From NCBI GenBank assembly GCA_028023455.1, contig JAQFVV010012441.1, forward strand, positions 4,895,911 through 4,959,910: a stretch of 64,000 bases of DNA, given 5' to 3'. Positions within the stretch are counted from its first letter, which is position 1. Each line of letters starts with the position of its first letter. Below the pieces are notes generated by a model. The model searched no databases. It saw nothing but the letters and a program-made list of their open reading frames with translations, and had not been told where the DNA came from. Made by a program: the position numbers and the translations under genes. The stretch comes from Epiperipatus broadwayi (lineage: Eukaryota > Onychophora > Udeonychophora > Euonychophora > Peripatidae). Positions 1 to 10,744 of the stretch are shown here, one piece after another.

Positions 1-343
1 GAAGTATGGAGAGATGCATGTGAGAAGTAACAAGAAGATATAAAAAATGCAATATATGAGTAAGGGAACAAACAGGTGTTACTGACATCATTGAAATAAT
101 TAAAAGACTAAAGTGGAATTGGGCTGGAAATATTGATAGAAGAAATGATAATAGATGAACAATTGAAATCTTAAACTGGATTCTAAAAGATTGTAAAAAG
201 GCACAGCAAGAGACCACATGTAATATGGATGGATGAAATAAAAAAGTGTGCAGAGTGATGTGAAGAAGAGAGGCTAGAGGTTGGAGAAGTTGAACTCGGA
301 GAAATCATTCTGCAGTGGATTGCTAATGATTAAAAATGATGAC
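1..343 (+). mobile_element. RTE-like LINE, 5'-truncated 3' end
   Basis: This is the last ~340 nt of the same LINE family that is nearly complete at 21350-24256. It aligns with the C-terminal coding part (the copy at 21350 reads TERSMERCMLGVTRRDRK, then a GHIARR-type motif, then a conserved end LGE-FILQWI). Frameshifts and an in-frame stop show that it is dead. It ends in the family's short GAT/AAAT-type tail near 330-343 and runs off the left edge of the window, so it may be longer than seen. The family resembles RTE-clade endonuclease-reverse transcriptases, which typically leave 5'-truncated copies. Confidence 0.85.
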
Positions 344-1086
344 ATATACAAGTGTCTGCATGCATGTGTGTGTAAAAGGTCTTAAACACCATTTGATAAA
401 TAGATATTTATATTTCATAATGTTAGCTTCATATAACTTTAGTGACAAAACATACAGTTAGATAGTTTAGCGATGAAAGAACAGGGCAAATTGGACAAAC
501 AAAATTACGAAATAATATATAATATTTTGCGTACATATTTCCGAAGATGTTACGAAATGGGTTTTATTTATTTACTTTTTTCATTCGCTGACTAAGCTTT
601 TGGTGACGAGTACCTTAAGTACAAACACATAATAAAACACTTAACTATCTTAGCACTTTGACGATGAAATAAAATATTCAGTTGTATTGATTAAGAAAAA
701 GTATTAAGATTTCAAAGTGTGATGTTGCTAAGATGGAATAGAAGTTTGGGTTATAAAGTGTAATAATATAGAATAAAAACTACAATATCTATAAAGTATG
801 GGGTTTAAACGTTTATGTGCGAAAATTATTCATATTTATAAAGATATTAAAAATTAATCGAAGTTCTTAAGTTATGTAAATAAGCTTGAGGGTCTAAATC
901 AAATTTTGCCTCAACAAATAAATTGAGTAGAGGTTATTAAAATACAGCAGATTAATAATGACAAAATTCAATATTTATTGTAAAAATAAAGCAAATAGAA
1001 AATCATACAAGATTTACAATATGAGAAATTTTTTAATAAGTAAGTAAATAAAAATATTGTATATTTATTACTAATAAATATTTCAA
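344..1086. other. AT-rich spacer, nothing recognised
   Basis: No reading frame of note, no RNA gene and no repeat matching others in the window were seen here. Confidence 0.6.
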
Positions 1087-1094
1087 ATATAGTT

Positions 1095-1197
1095 GTCAAG
1101 CGTTGGTGGACAAGTGGTCAGCACAGCCTCCTTACAAGCAGTTGTCCCGGGTTTGCGGGTTCGCTTCCCGGCCGATGCTTTGACACATGAAATATAT
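1095..1197 (+). mobile_element. tRNA-like SINE, copy 1
   Basis: A ~100-nt retroposon that is essentially a tRNA. It has a 7-bp acceptor stem (GCGTTGG with CCGATGC), a box A-like GGACAAGTGGTCAGC, a box B GGGTTCGCTTCC, and an anticodon-arm region CTCCTTACAAGCAG that resembles tRNA-Val/Ala types. The acceptor stem is extended by a further GTCAA/TTGAC pairing outside the tRNA. It ends in a short A/TA-rich tail and is flanked by an 8-bp target duplication ATATAGTT (1087-1094 and 1198-1205). Two more copies (5074-5166 minus, 26989-27075 plus) share the TTTGACA-type 3' end, so this is a SINE family rather than a functional tRNA gene. Confidence 0.8.
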
Positions 1198-1320
1198 ATA
1201 TAGTTTACAAGTAGCTAATAAGTGTTTAAACTAGTTTGTATACGAAAATAGGTTTTATGAAATCCATATTTTTTGTAAATAATTTACTCTATTTATAAGA
1301 ATTATTTTATCTGTTATATT

Positions 1321-1482
1321 GTGGAAGAAACTATTCATTACACATGCGCTAAACTTGACACACACTCACTCCCGTCAATAATTGTTTTAAAACATGTGTT
1401 AAAACTTAGGGTTTTAAAACATTTATTGACAGGAGAGAGTACATATCAATTCTAACGATTGGGTCAAGAATAGTTCTTCCAT
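1321..1482. mobile_element. Small palindromic MITE-like element
   Basis: A ~160-bp inverted repeat. The outer arms are GTGGAAGAAACTATTC and GAATAGTTCTTCCAT. The inner arms are CCCGTCAATAATTGTTTTAA and its near complement TTAAAACATTTATTGACAGG, separated by a short loop. No coding capacity. The outer ends sit in TATATT/AATATT sequence, so a TA target site is possible but not provable. Only one copy is seen in the window. Confidence 0.55.
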
Positions 1483-1488
1483 AATATT

Positions 1489-1522
<34 letters not shown>
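1489..1522. repeat. (CA)n/(TA)n microsatellite
   Basis: A short compound dinucleotide tract, CA then TA units, abutting the small palindromic element on its right side. Confidence 0.9.
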
Positions 1523-2238
1523 CGCTATGTTATTAATAATTAGTTTCTATAAGTACAAATAATAAACAAAATGGTGTTGCATTCAATTTCAAGCCAATAC
1601 AAATTAATAATGTGATTGCTAATAAATTGATTTGAAATGAACTATCTATTGTTAATTGAGAATGAAAACAAGTTTGTTTTTTTTTAAAATATATTCATTA
1701 TATAACTTTCCAAAGACATAGTAGAAATGATGCCAATAAGAAAACTAATATGTTTACCAATGAACAAAGCAAAATCACCATTAAAACATATGTGATCATT
1801 ATCTTTTCCAATAGTTCGATATTAAATTTATTCAATGTGTATATGTCATAAAGACATGAGCTAAATTCAAACCTTAGTTAAGTTGATATCTATTACCTGA
1901 AAATGTAATACTGACACATCATTGGACAAAGAGCTTAACTACTGCCATATAGCCTGTCTACTGTATGCCAATGCGCAGTGAAATATTTCCTAGTTGATAG
2001 TCCATCTACAACTACAAAAGCTGTATATAAATTGGTATTCCTATTGCCTTAAGATTGATATGTGATAAAAACCAACCCTATAAAAAATTAAATTCATTAA
2101 AACTACTGATATAGAGTTGCTGCTACAAAAGAAAACTAGCACTGTAATAATAATTGAAACTTAAATAACTTTCAAAAGGTGAGATTGCTTTAATGCGTCA
2201 AAATGATTCTAAAGATAATATCAAAAGTTAATCTTAAA

Positions 2239-2252
2239 CAACAACAACAACG

Positions 2253-2317
<65 letters not shown>

Positions 2318-2690
2318 AAGAAGAAGAAGAAGAAGAAGAAGAAGAAGAAGAAGAAGAAGAAGAAGAAGAAGAAGAAGAAGAAGAAGAAGAAGAAGAAGAA
2401 GAAGAAGAAGAAGAAGAAGAAGAAGAAGAAGAAGAAGAAGAAGAAGAAGAAGAAGAAGAAGAAGAAGAAGAAGAAGAAGAAGAAGAAGAAGAAGAAGAAG
2501 AAGAAGAAGAAGAAGAAGAAGAAGAAGAAGAAGAAGAAGAAGAAGAAGAAGAAGAAGAAGAAGAAGAAGAAGAAGAAGAAGAAGAAGAAGAAGAAGAAGA
2601 AGAAGAAGAAGAAGAAGAAGAAGAAGAAGAAGAAGAAGAAGAAGAAGAGGAGGAGGAGGAGGAGGAGGAAGGAGGAAGAGAAGAGGAGTT
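2239..2690. repeat. Compound (CAA)/(AAT)/(GAA)/(GGA) microsatellite
   Basis: A purine-rich compound trinucleotide array: a short CAA run, then AAT units to ~2289, then an uninterrupted GAA tract of about 358 bp (~119 units, 2290-2647), then GGA units to ~2670 and degenerate purines. The minus-strand poly-serine reading frame across it is a by-product of the repeat and not a gene. Long GAA/TTC tracts are known to adopt triplex structures; whether this one does is not visible from sequence. Confidence 0.97.
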
Positions 2691-3692
2691 CAATTTAAAT
2701 TATACTTATTAAAGTCTTTAGTAATTACAGTTAATTAAAATATTTTCATTATTTAACGTTAGTTTTAATTATAAAAAAAGGCATTTGCCAACCTCTTCTT
2801 TGACAATTTTATTATCTTTTTAATATTGTATAACATTTTACTTGGATTTTTTAATAATATTTTTAATATGAAATGATAAAAAAATGTAAATTTTGACATT
2901 AAGAATATATTTCATTACCTTATTAAATATAATTAACACGTTATTTAACAGAGTTTGGGTAGTATGGTCTGTATCAATGAAAAGAGTTTTTTTTTTGTTT
3001 CTTTTATACAAATTTAAAAATAGTTAAATAAGTTAATAAATTCAGTTAAAATACACACGGATAAGCACATGCAATGTGATTTTTATACTGTAGCGTTGTC
3101 TTTGTCATAAGAAACAATGATTATGAATTTATTTAGTTTGAAATCTTTAATAGTTTTATTATTACCATAAGAAATAATTAATTTAGCTATAGTTGTCTTT
3201 CAAATTTTATTTTTATTCTCCAGCATAATTCTATTGCTTTTTCTAGAAGGAAGTAACTTTCTCAGTAATTACTATTTTGTCAAATAAATGGATATTGGAT
3301 CATATCATGGTGAAGTTTAATACTTTTTCTAGAACAGAACCTTCCACATCTGTAAGTTGCATAAAACTCAGATTTTTAACTGATAAAAGATAACTATTAA
3401 TATGCTGTGTTGGTTTTTTTATTCTTTTGACCTTCTATTATTTTTTCCATGTAACTAAAAATATGACTCATTGCTTAAATATTCTCATAAAATCTTCTAT
3501 AAATTTATATTTAAAAAAAGTTCTATATTAGCAATGGAATACTTAACAAACCTATGGACATTTATTTCTTCTCCTAAAAGATTCTTCCTTGTTTTTTTTA
3601 GTAATATTATCAGCTCTCAGGAAAAGAATTGAATGTCTTGGTGGCAAACACTTGGGAACAATTACTGCAGATTTACACTTATATGAAAAATT
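2691..3692. other. AT-rich spacer, nothing recognised
   Basis: Homopolymer-rich AT sequence with no supported gene or repeat relationship within the window. Confidence 0.55.
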
Positions 3693-4450
3693 ATAAGAAA
3701 CTTGAACTCAGACTTTCAAACACCCCACAGTTATCTGATCCATCTTATACAACTGATACACATGGCCATATATATGTGAAAATAATAAATGATCTCCAAT
3801 ATATGTCTTTTGTCCTGAACCAACACTCATCAGTTGGTCCATATACAATCACTGTTCAGTTTATATTAAGATAACAAATCTTCAAACTTTAATAGACAGG
3901 CTTCAACTGTCCAACTTTTCGACCATCCATATCATTGAGAATCCAAGGATGAAATGCTCAAAGCCCTTGATGATGCCAATATTATTGTCATATCAATGTT
4001 GACCTTAAGTCAATCTGATTCTTTACACATAGGAGCCTAATATGTCCATTTAATTATAGAGAAGAGGTGGGGGCAGAATACAGGCTAAATATGTAATATC
4101 AGATTGACTTAAGGTTATAATGAGTATGACAATGATATTGACATCATCAATAACTTTGAGCTTAGCATCCTGGGATTTTTCAATGATATAGATGGCTGAA
4201 ACATTAAAGTGTGGAGAAAGTTGAAGCTTGTCAATTAACATTTAAAGATTTGCTGTCTTAACATAAGCTGAGCAATGATTGTATATATTATTGGAGATGG
4301 TGATCTGGACCAACTGATGAGTATTGGTTCAGCATGAAATATGTATATTGGAGAACATTTATCTTTTTTATATGTATATAGTCATGCGTATTAGTTATAT
4401 AAGATGGATTGGATAGGTGAGGATTTATGAAAGTCTGAGTTCAAGCCCCT
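3693..4450. mobile_element. FB-3 foldback repeat, two-armed copy
   Basis: A ~760-bp near-palindrome. The left arm starts GAACTCAGACTTTC and the right arm ends GAAAGTCTGAGTTC. In between, long blocks occur once in each orientation, for example GACCTTAAGTCAATCTGAT on the left and its complement on the right, joined by a short centre near 4040-4075. Single-arm or asymmetric relatives lie at 17130-17430, 39690-40165, 41030-41395 and 43015-43390. The outer end in several copies reads like an RNA polymerase III box B (GGTTCAAATCC at 17403). No coding capacity is convincing; the small frames in it are shadows. Confidence 0.75.
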
Positions 4451-5073
4451 TATAAATACATGGACATTATACATGTATTTAAATATTACTTATATGGGAA
4501 AGTAATTAGATTTTTTTATGAAGATCACTTTTAAACATCTAATTTTAGTAATATTTAAAGTTTGAAGAAGTATCCAGTCAATACTGAATAAGTAGTGTTT
4601 GTCTGAATGTTTGTTGTGATGCTATTTTAATAATAATTGTATGCTAAACTATTTCAATTATCTAATATTAAATTTAAAATGCCTTTAAAAAAATTTAAAG
4701 TTATTTAAAATTGTCAAATACATCAACTATTTTTAATAGACCATGAGTTAGTGTATAATTAATTCCAAATAGAATTATTTTTGTTGGTTCAGATAGTAAC
4801 TGGTTTGATAAGTGACAGTACTAACACAGTTATCAAAAGTACGTCTTTAGATTTATGAATAGTGAATTTAACCCAAATGTCTACAATGTAGCTTTGTAAC
4901 ATCTAGACTATAAGTGGTATCATAGACTGCTCCTAAAATAAGTATTTGTTTTATATAATGACTACTTCAAATTTGATTTTTTATATAAACATCATTTCCA
5001 GTCAATGTTTTGATTTATAATTTTCGAAAAAAAAAATTAAAACGGAGTCAGAAAATGATACAAGTTTACTTTT

Positions 5074-5166
5074 TTTTTTTCATGTGTCATAGCATCAGCC
5101 ACTAAGCAAACCTGCTAACCCAGGACAACTGCTTATAAAGCAGCTGTCGCTGACCTCTCGACCACT
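5074..5166 (-). mobile_element. tRNA-like SINE, copy 2
   Basis: The same SINE as at 1095, inverted. On the minus strand it has a perfect anticodon-type hairpin CTGC-TTTATAA-GCAG, a degenerate box B and the family's 3' end GATGCTATGACACATG, followed by a ~10-nt A tail (seen as T on the plus strand). A clean 11-bp target duplication AGTTTACTTTT flanks it (5063-5073 and 5167-5177), which shows LINE-style retroposition. It is slightly truncated at its 5' end relative to copy 1. Confidence 0.85.
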
Positions 5167-5721
5167 AGTTTACTTTTGTTTAACTGGATTCAGTTGACAG
5201 TTTTTTTATGATTAGTTAATTGTTTTTTTATAATCAGTAATTTTTATGAAATAAATTTACTACTCATTATAATTGATATTATTTAATTTTTTTATTATAT
5301 TTTTTTTATAAAAATAGTGAAAAAAACTGTCATGTAAAAAAAATGTATAGCCAAGTTAAGAAAACTAACAGTATGAGATACAACTAAATCAGATAATGGG
5401 GGTGTAAAATTAAATTACATAAGCTAAATTCAATGAATTTGTTTCAAATAGAGATATATCTAGGAAGATACAGAATGAGATACAACTGTTCAATTTAAAA
5501 CCAAATATGAAATTAAGGTATCTAAAAATTGATAGCTGTATCAAATACTGGTTGTATCAGTTCAGGTTAAGGTGATACTCTTATAAACTAAGCTATCATG
5601 CCAAATCAACAGTCAATAAAATTTCATATACTTATCTTTAAGAGTCCTCCCAATATTTGCACTTTTTCTGAGAGCAAGCTTAATTATTGGCTCCATGTAC
5701 TATGCATAATAACATTAGAGT

Positions 5722-6275
5722 AAATAAACATCACATGATCGCTTGGGTATAACTGTTTTAAAACAGGCAAAATTCACTATACATATATGTATAGTGAGTT
5801 TTGCCTGTTTTAAAACAGTTATACACAAGCATAAGAAGTAGTGATCATGTGATGTTTATTGGTTTAAAACCAATCCTGCCTAGTAAGATGGTGGTGGCTA
5901 TGGTTGTTTAAGAACCAGGGACACCAAAATGTATGAGTACTGAACTGAGTTCAGACCTATATGACTATATAAGCTGATGGGTTTGGATTGAAAACATTAA
6001 GGTGTTTTAAGGTTACTCATAATTTTGTAGTTAGGTGGAGATAAAAGGTCGATGCTGGAAGGTTGCATTGGATCCTAAGATCTAGGTGCAGTGCTCTCAG
6101 ATCCAAGGCTCCTCACTGATGAAGGCCACAAGCCAGAAACTAGTCTGGGAATATTGGATGAGTAGGCACTAGATGGGGATTTTATGCACAAGCCTTCTGG
6201 CATCCATTGATTACTCTAGCTTGCTATGTGTGGCAATACATATAGTGAGTTTTGCCTGTTTTGAAACATTAGAGT
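5722..6275. mobile_element. FB-1 foldback repeat with rearranged left end
   Basis: The right half (about 5935-6265) matches the right half of the well-preserved FB-1 palindrome at 53372-54008: CACAAGCCAGAAACTAGTCT, a TTTTATGCACAAGCCTTCTG block, the CATCCATTGATTACTCT block, then GAGTTTTGCCTG. The left half is replaced by a ~140-bp tight palindrome centred near 5792, in which the outer sequence AACATCACATGATC and the TIR-like AACTGTTTTAAAACAGGCAA appear twice head to head. Non-coding. Confidence 0.75.
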
Positions 6276-8646
6276 GACTTGTGAATCTATTTGCCATTGT
6301 CTTAACAGCTTCTTTCTGTTTCCTCATTTGTACTTTTTTATTGCTATTCAATAATTTTGTATTTTTCTAATTGAACATGTTTCTTGATACATATATATCT
6401 TTTACTTCACATATATCTGTCTTCTTTTATCTAATCATCAGTTTTTTCTTTTTCAATTGATGGGGCAACTAGTCTTGCCAATAAGCATAATTTTCCTTCA
6501 TATGGAATTTCATAGTTGCAGTTTCTGTTTTTAGAATTTTAAGTTTAGCTTTAGATGTTATGATTTCAAAATTTAATAGGGTGATATGGCCTTAGAATGC
6601 TTATTTGATGTTATATTCATTGCAGAATTTTTTATTTTTTTTTACTATTCCTGATATACAGAAACACCCAACAAAAAACATAGTTATTTTATGATTATTT
6701 TTTTTGCTGTCTATTCAATGTTTTCTTAAGCCAAGCTGATGAATAACCATTCAATATGCAAATTACTTTTTCCAAATCACTGGTTTCTAAACAAATATTT
6801 TTGCTCTTTTCCATAGTAATAATATAACTCTATATTTTGGGTTTTATATGTGATTAAATGCGTTGGGGAAGTATTTTCCTGTGTGTGGCTATTTTCTGAA
6901 AACTGTAGTTTGGAATTTGCCATGAGAGAGTACTGCTATAAGAACATCTAATAACACCAATTCTTTTTTCGATTTTATTATGAAATTAATTGAGGTCAAC
7001 ATATTATTGATGTGGGTTAAGACTGTTATAATAGTGATTCATTATCTTACCATACAACTAATGTAACAGTAGGACTTTTGTAAATAAATATATAAAATTT
7101 CTAAACACTTTTCTTGGCAGAATAGTTTCACTGCTTAATTAATATTCATGAATCTAATGTTTCAGGATATATTCTTATGCCAGGTAAAACTAACAACATC
7201 TAAAGAAGAAAGAAGAATACCACTTGAAACATTGTGTTACCTAGTAACCTATGTGCTCTAACTAAGGAATGAATGTTTCAAAAGTTGAAATAAAGTTGGA
7301 ATTTTTCTAAACACATTTAACATTTGATGATAAAAACAGTCCAATATATAATTACTAATAAAATATTATGGTGACAAACCATTAGAGAAAGACTGACAAT
7401 TTGCTTTTTTTAAAAAAAAAAACTAATATGCCATAATATTCCTTGAAAATTATCCTTAACAAAATTTATTTCTACATGTTCTATACTCTCATCAATTTTC
7501 GATCATTTATAAAACATTGTATAAAGAAAATATTATTTATGTGTCTACCTGTTTTTCAATATTTGATCATTCAATCTGGAAGATCTTTAATTAATAGACA
7601 ATGTGCAGTACGTTAATAATCATGAATCATGGGATATAACATGATGGCGTTTATTTTACTTCCGTGGTGCGAAATTTAAATCTAATTAGCTTTCACTTGA
7701 AGAAGTATAAAAAATTAACTGAAAGTATTTTTGCTGTTAATTATACAAATATACTATTATCATTATAATTCATTATTTTTATTGTAATTATTATTTTATA
7801 ATGGACATTTTATTTTATTTACATATATATTACATTACAGTATGTGACAATATTAAATACAATTTAATATATACATTCACCTCAATATTTAATAATATGA
7901 TATGACAAAAGTGATTTCACTTTCCTATTCATTTTATTCATGTATAAAAAATATTGTTTGAAAGATTGGGACAGAGAATGTATTATCAAATATTGAAATG
8001 GAGTATGCATTATCTACTTTAACAACATTTACTATTAAAATAATTGTATTTAAGAACACAGAGAGAGTGCAATGTGTGCAAGTGGAGAAATCTCACAAAA
8101 TCAAGAATTAACTATAGTTTACATAAAGTTCAGCAGCTGAGTAAACGGATTATTTTGTATTTTTTTTATTTACTATTCAAGATACAAACAATCTATTTAT
8201 TTATCATTCTATTCAATAGCAGATAATTTGTTATTTATCTAAATATTTATTTATTTCTTTTTACTGACAAAATAATTTATTAAATTTTGCATCTATAAAA
8301 AGTGTACTGAAAGAGAGACTGAAGATATTTTGACATAAATATTTCTATAAACATACAGGGTATAGCATAAATATATGATATATGTACTGTTGTGAGATTG
8401 TTTATAAGGCAAGCTTTGGAAAGATACATAAAGCCTTTACTCAGTATATCTAGGATTTGATCAACACAATAGTGCCTATAAACAAATGATTTCAATGGAA
8501 TCTATGTCTATGGTTTAAGAAAGAGTGCTAATGTAATAAGAGTATTAAATCCTTTTTAAATTCAGCAAACAGATGCTTTGTTAGAATAAATAAATAACAT
8601 GTTATGCTTTTTAGATCCTTAACAAGTATATAAAGGAAATATGTGT
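6276..8646. other. AT-rich spacer; possible old transposon debris at 6350-6700
   Basis: Mostly featureless. The minus strand of about 6350-6700 has stretches of plausible amino-acid sequence broken by stops (for example KAKLKILKTETATMKFHMKE), which could be remnant element coding sequence. I recognise no family. The rest shows nothing. Confidence 0.3.
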
Positions 8647-9211
8647 TTAATGCTTAACAAAATAATCTTTGTTTTTATTGACAACAGGTTTCATTGTATC
8701 TTGACCCGGCTTCCAACTGGAAGCATACTTCCCCATGTTTATCAGTAAACTGAAAGGCTTGCACTAATCTCAAAGTTTCATCAACACTTCTGAATGGCAA
8801 AGATTGATTGTAATTTGTCTTACATTTCTTTTAACATCAATGATAAACAAACCTCTAAAAGTTATGCCTTCATCATCTTTATAAACTCCATAATCCCTTT
8901 GCCAATTTTATCAGAAATAAGAAGATATTCTACATCATCTAATCCACCTTGCTTCCTTGGAGTATTCAACCATGCAAAATGACTACCAGTGGAACAAGCC
9001 AATATTTCACAATCAAATTTTCAGAAATCTTCAGTTATTTCACTAAAGGCTATGAATTCTGTTGGACAGACAAAAGTAAAATCTGCTGGATAAAAGAAAA
9101 AAACAAATATTTGCCATTGCAATCAGATAATTTGATTTCCTTAAATTCTCCATTAATTAAAGCAGTTGAACAAAAGTCTGGTGCTGGTTTTATCAACTGC
9201 AATTTTGACAT
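8647..9211 (-). pseudogene. Processed pseudogene of a typical 2-Cys peroxiredoxin
   Basis: Peroxiredoxins reduce hydrogen peroxide using a peroxidatic cysteine that pairs with a resolving cysteine on a partner subunit. Translation from the minus-strand ATG at 9211 begins MSKLQLIKPAPDF, then [12 protein letters not shown]. After a frame change it continues [18 protein letters not shown] with the peroxidatic Cys motif FTFVCPTE, then NTPRKQGGLDD. After further frame changes come [39 protein letters not shown] (resolving Cys region) and the C-terminus [20 protein letters not shown]. The length, about 188 codons, is close to the usual ~196-200 residues. At least three frameshifts and an internal stop (after EDF) break it. 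No introns interrupt a multi-domain match, so it is a retrocopy. No poly(A) tail or target duplication is evident, so it is probably old. The closest kin are cytosolic Prdx1/2-type enzymes. Confidence 0.88.
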
Positions 9212-9409
9212 AGCGATTGTGTAGATATCTTCGTCTGAGCAAAAAAAAAAAACCGCAAATATTAGCTACTTATGACCAAAGATTAAATATTTATTTGTTC
9301 ACTATTTGAAAGTATAAAAATATTCAAATCATAAAATTAACAATAAATTATTTAAAAAATACATATAATATCAAATGAGATAATAATCGATAACAGTAGC
9401 AAATTTCTA

Positions 9410-9575
9410 CATACAGTAGTGCCACCAAATGCAAGCTTTAGTAATCAATTAATGCAAGAACGGCTGAGCATAAAATCCCTATCTATTACCTACTCGGTCA
9501 ATATCTTCAGACTAGTTTTTTGCTTGCATAAGCATATGTAATGGTGATCACATGATAATGATCGATGATAGTGAC
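9410..9575. mobile_element. FB-1 repeat fragment
   Basis: A single arm of FB-1: CAGTAGTGCCACC near the start, then the AGTAATCAAT block, ATAAAATCCCTATCTA, a degenerate AGACTAGTTT, and the outer block GGTGATCACATGAT. Diverged and non-coding. Confidence 0.65.
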
Positions 9576-10204
9576 AATATCTTCATTATTAAATAAATAT
9601 ATAAGTTGATCAACACTCCATTTATTGGAGTAATATATTTTTATTTTACCAATCAATTTAACATTACTATATTGAATTCTTTATACATCTATTGAAGGTA
9701 CAGTTTTCAAAATAATTTAATAATACATCATACAAAAAAACTATTAAATACTCCATAATGCGAGTCTATCATAAGTGAATAAAATATAATAATTATCAAA
9801 AAATAAAATTAAAAAAACAATTTAAATATGTTTAAACATTAATTTTAAATTTATTTATAAATTATATATTTTGATATGTTAATATTAAAATTAATTTTAT
9901 TCCTAGTGTTTTAAAATTAATTTACATCCATTTAAAAAATGAATAAAATGTAGAAGTACCTTCAATATTGATAATACTTTTTTTTTTTTATGGAAACAGA
10001 TGTCTTTCAAAGAACTAGCAAAATCCATGACGTACACAGAAAAATTTTGTATATAAATTTTTTTATTTACTTAATAAAATGTATATTAATTTTAATATAA
10101 TTTGTTTTCAAATATTTATTTTAATAATAACATTGATAAAAAAAATCATATCTGAATTTGATTGAATTATATATACATATATGTATATAGATTCTTATAT
10201 ATAG
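9576..10204. other. AT-rich spacer, nothing recognised
   Basis: Very AT-rich sequence with no supported feature. Confidence 0.5.
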
Positions 10205-10675
10205 TGTGACAATGGCTCTAAACAAGCTTATTTTTTTATGATAAATGGCACAAGAGAAAGAATTTGAAATCATTATCTTGGATTGTCCCCATCCCCAGAT
10301 CAGTTTCAAGCTATGGCCCTCTTCAGTAGGGAGCTAGGACATTATATTCAGAATCCTAACTAAAGCTAAGCAGTTGTCAAATACTTAACTATTTAATATA
10401 TGAGAGGAAATAATACTTAACTATTAAAAAAAAGATCTGAAATTCTCAGACATCTTATCTATATGTCTTCAAATTCAGCTCTTCAATTGAAAAAGTTACA
10501 TGGACTTGAAGTAAAGTCAGTTACTTCATATAATAGTAGGCTTAGCAATTTAATATAGCTAAAGCCTTAACAGCAAATTATAATATTAATGAAATCAAGT
10601 CATATGACACATGACCTATATAGCTTGCATTACCAATATAAAAAAAAGTTTGTTTAGAGCTATTAACTTGCTTTT
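10205..10675. mobile_element. FB-2 repeat copy
   Basis: Begins with GGCTCTAAACAAGCTT and ends with the near complement GTTTGTTTAGAGCTATTAAC, the termini of the longer FB-2 element at 49620-50634. Internal blocks are shared with that element: ATTGTCCCCATCCCCAGAT, then a TTCAGTAGGGAGCTAGGA block, then the AAGCTAAGCA and AGATCTGAAA blocks. Diverged and non-coding. Its right terminus lies inside the inverted repeat 10598-10736. Confidence 0.6.
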
Positions 10676-10736
10676 TATTTATTATATATTGGTAATGTAA
10701 GCTATATAGGTTATGTGACATATGACTTGTTTTCAT
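10598..10736. repeat. Inverted repeat around the FB-2 right terminus
   Basis: Arms of about 44 bp (10598-10641 and 10693-10736): AAGTCATATGACACATGACC opposite GGTTATGTGACATATGACTT, continuing through TATATAGCTTGCATTACCAA and its complement. The ~50-nt spacer carries the FB-2 terminal motif. Confidence 0.75.
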
Positions 10737-10744
10737 ATATATAT

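Noticed and set aside
1095-1180. Functional tRNA gene
   Set aside because: T-stem mismatch, no proper D-arm, target duplications and two sister copies with A-rich tails show it is a SINE.
2190-2693. Minus-strand 167-codon poly-serine/poly-tyrosine reading frame
   Set aside because: It is the translation of the GAA/TTC and AAT/ATT microsatellite; no codon or domain evidence for a gene.
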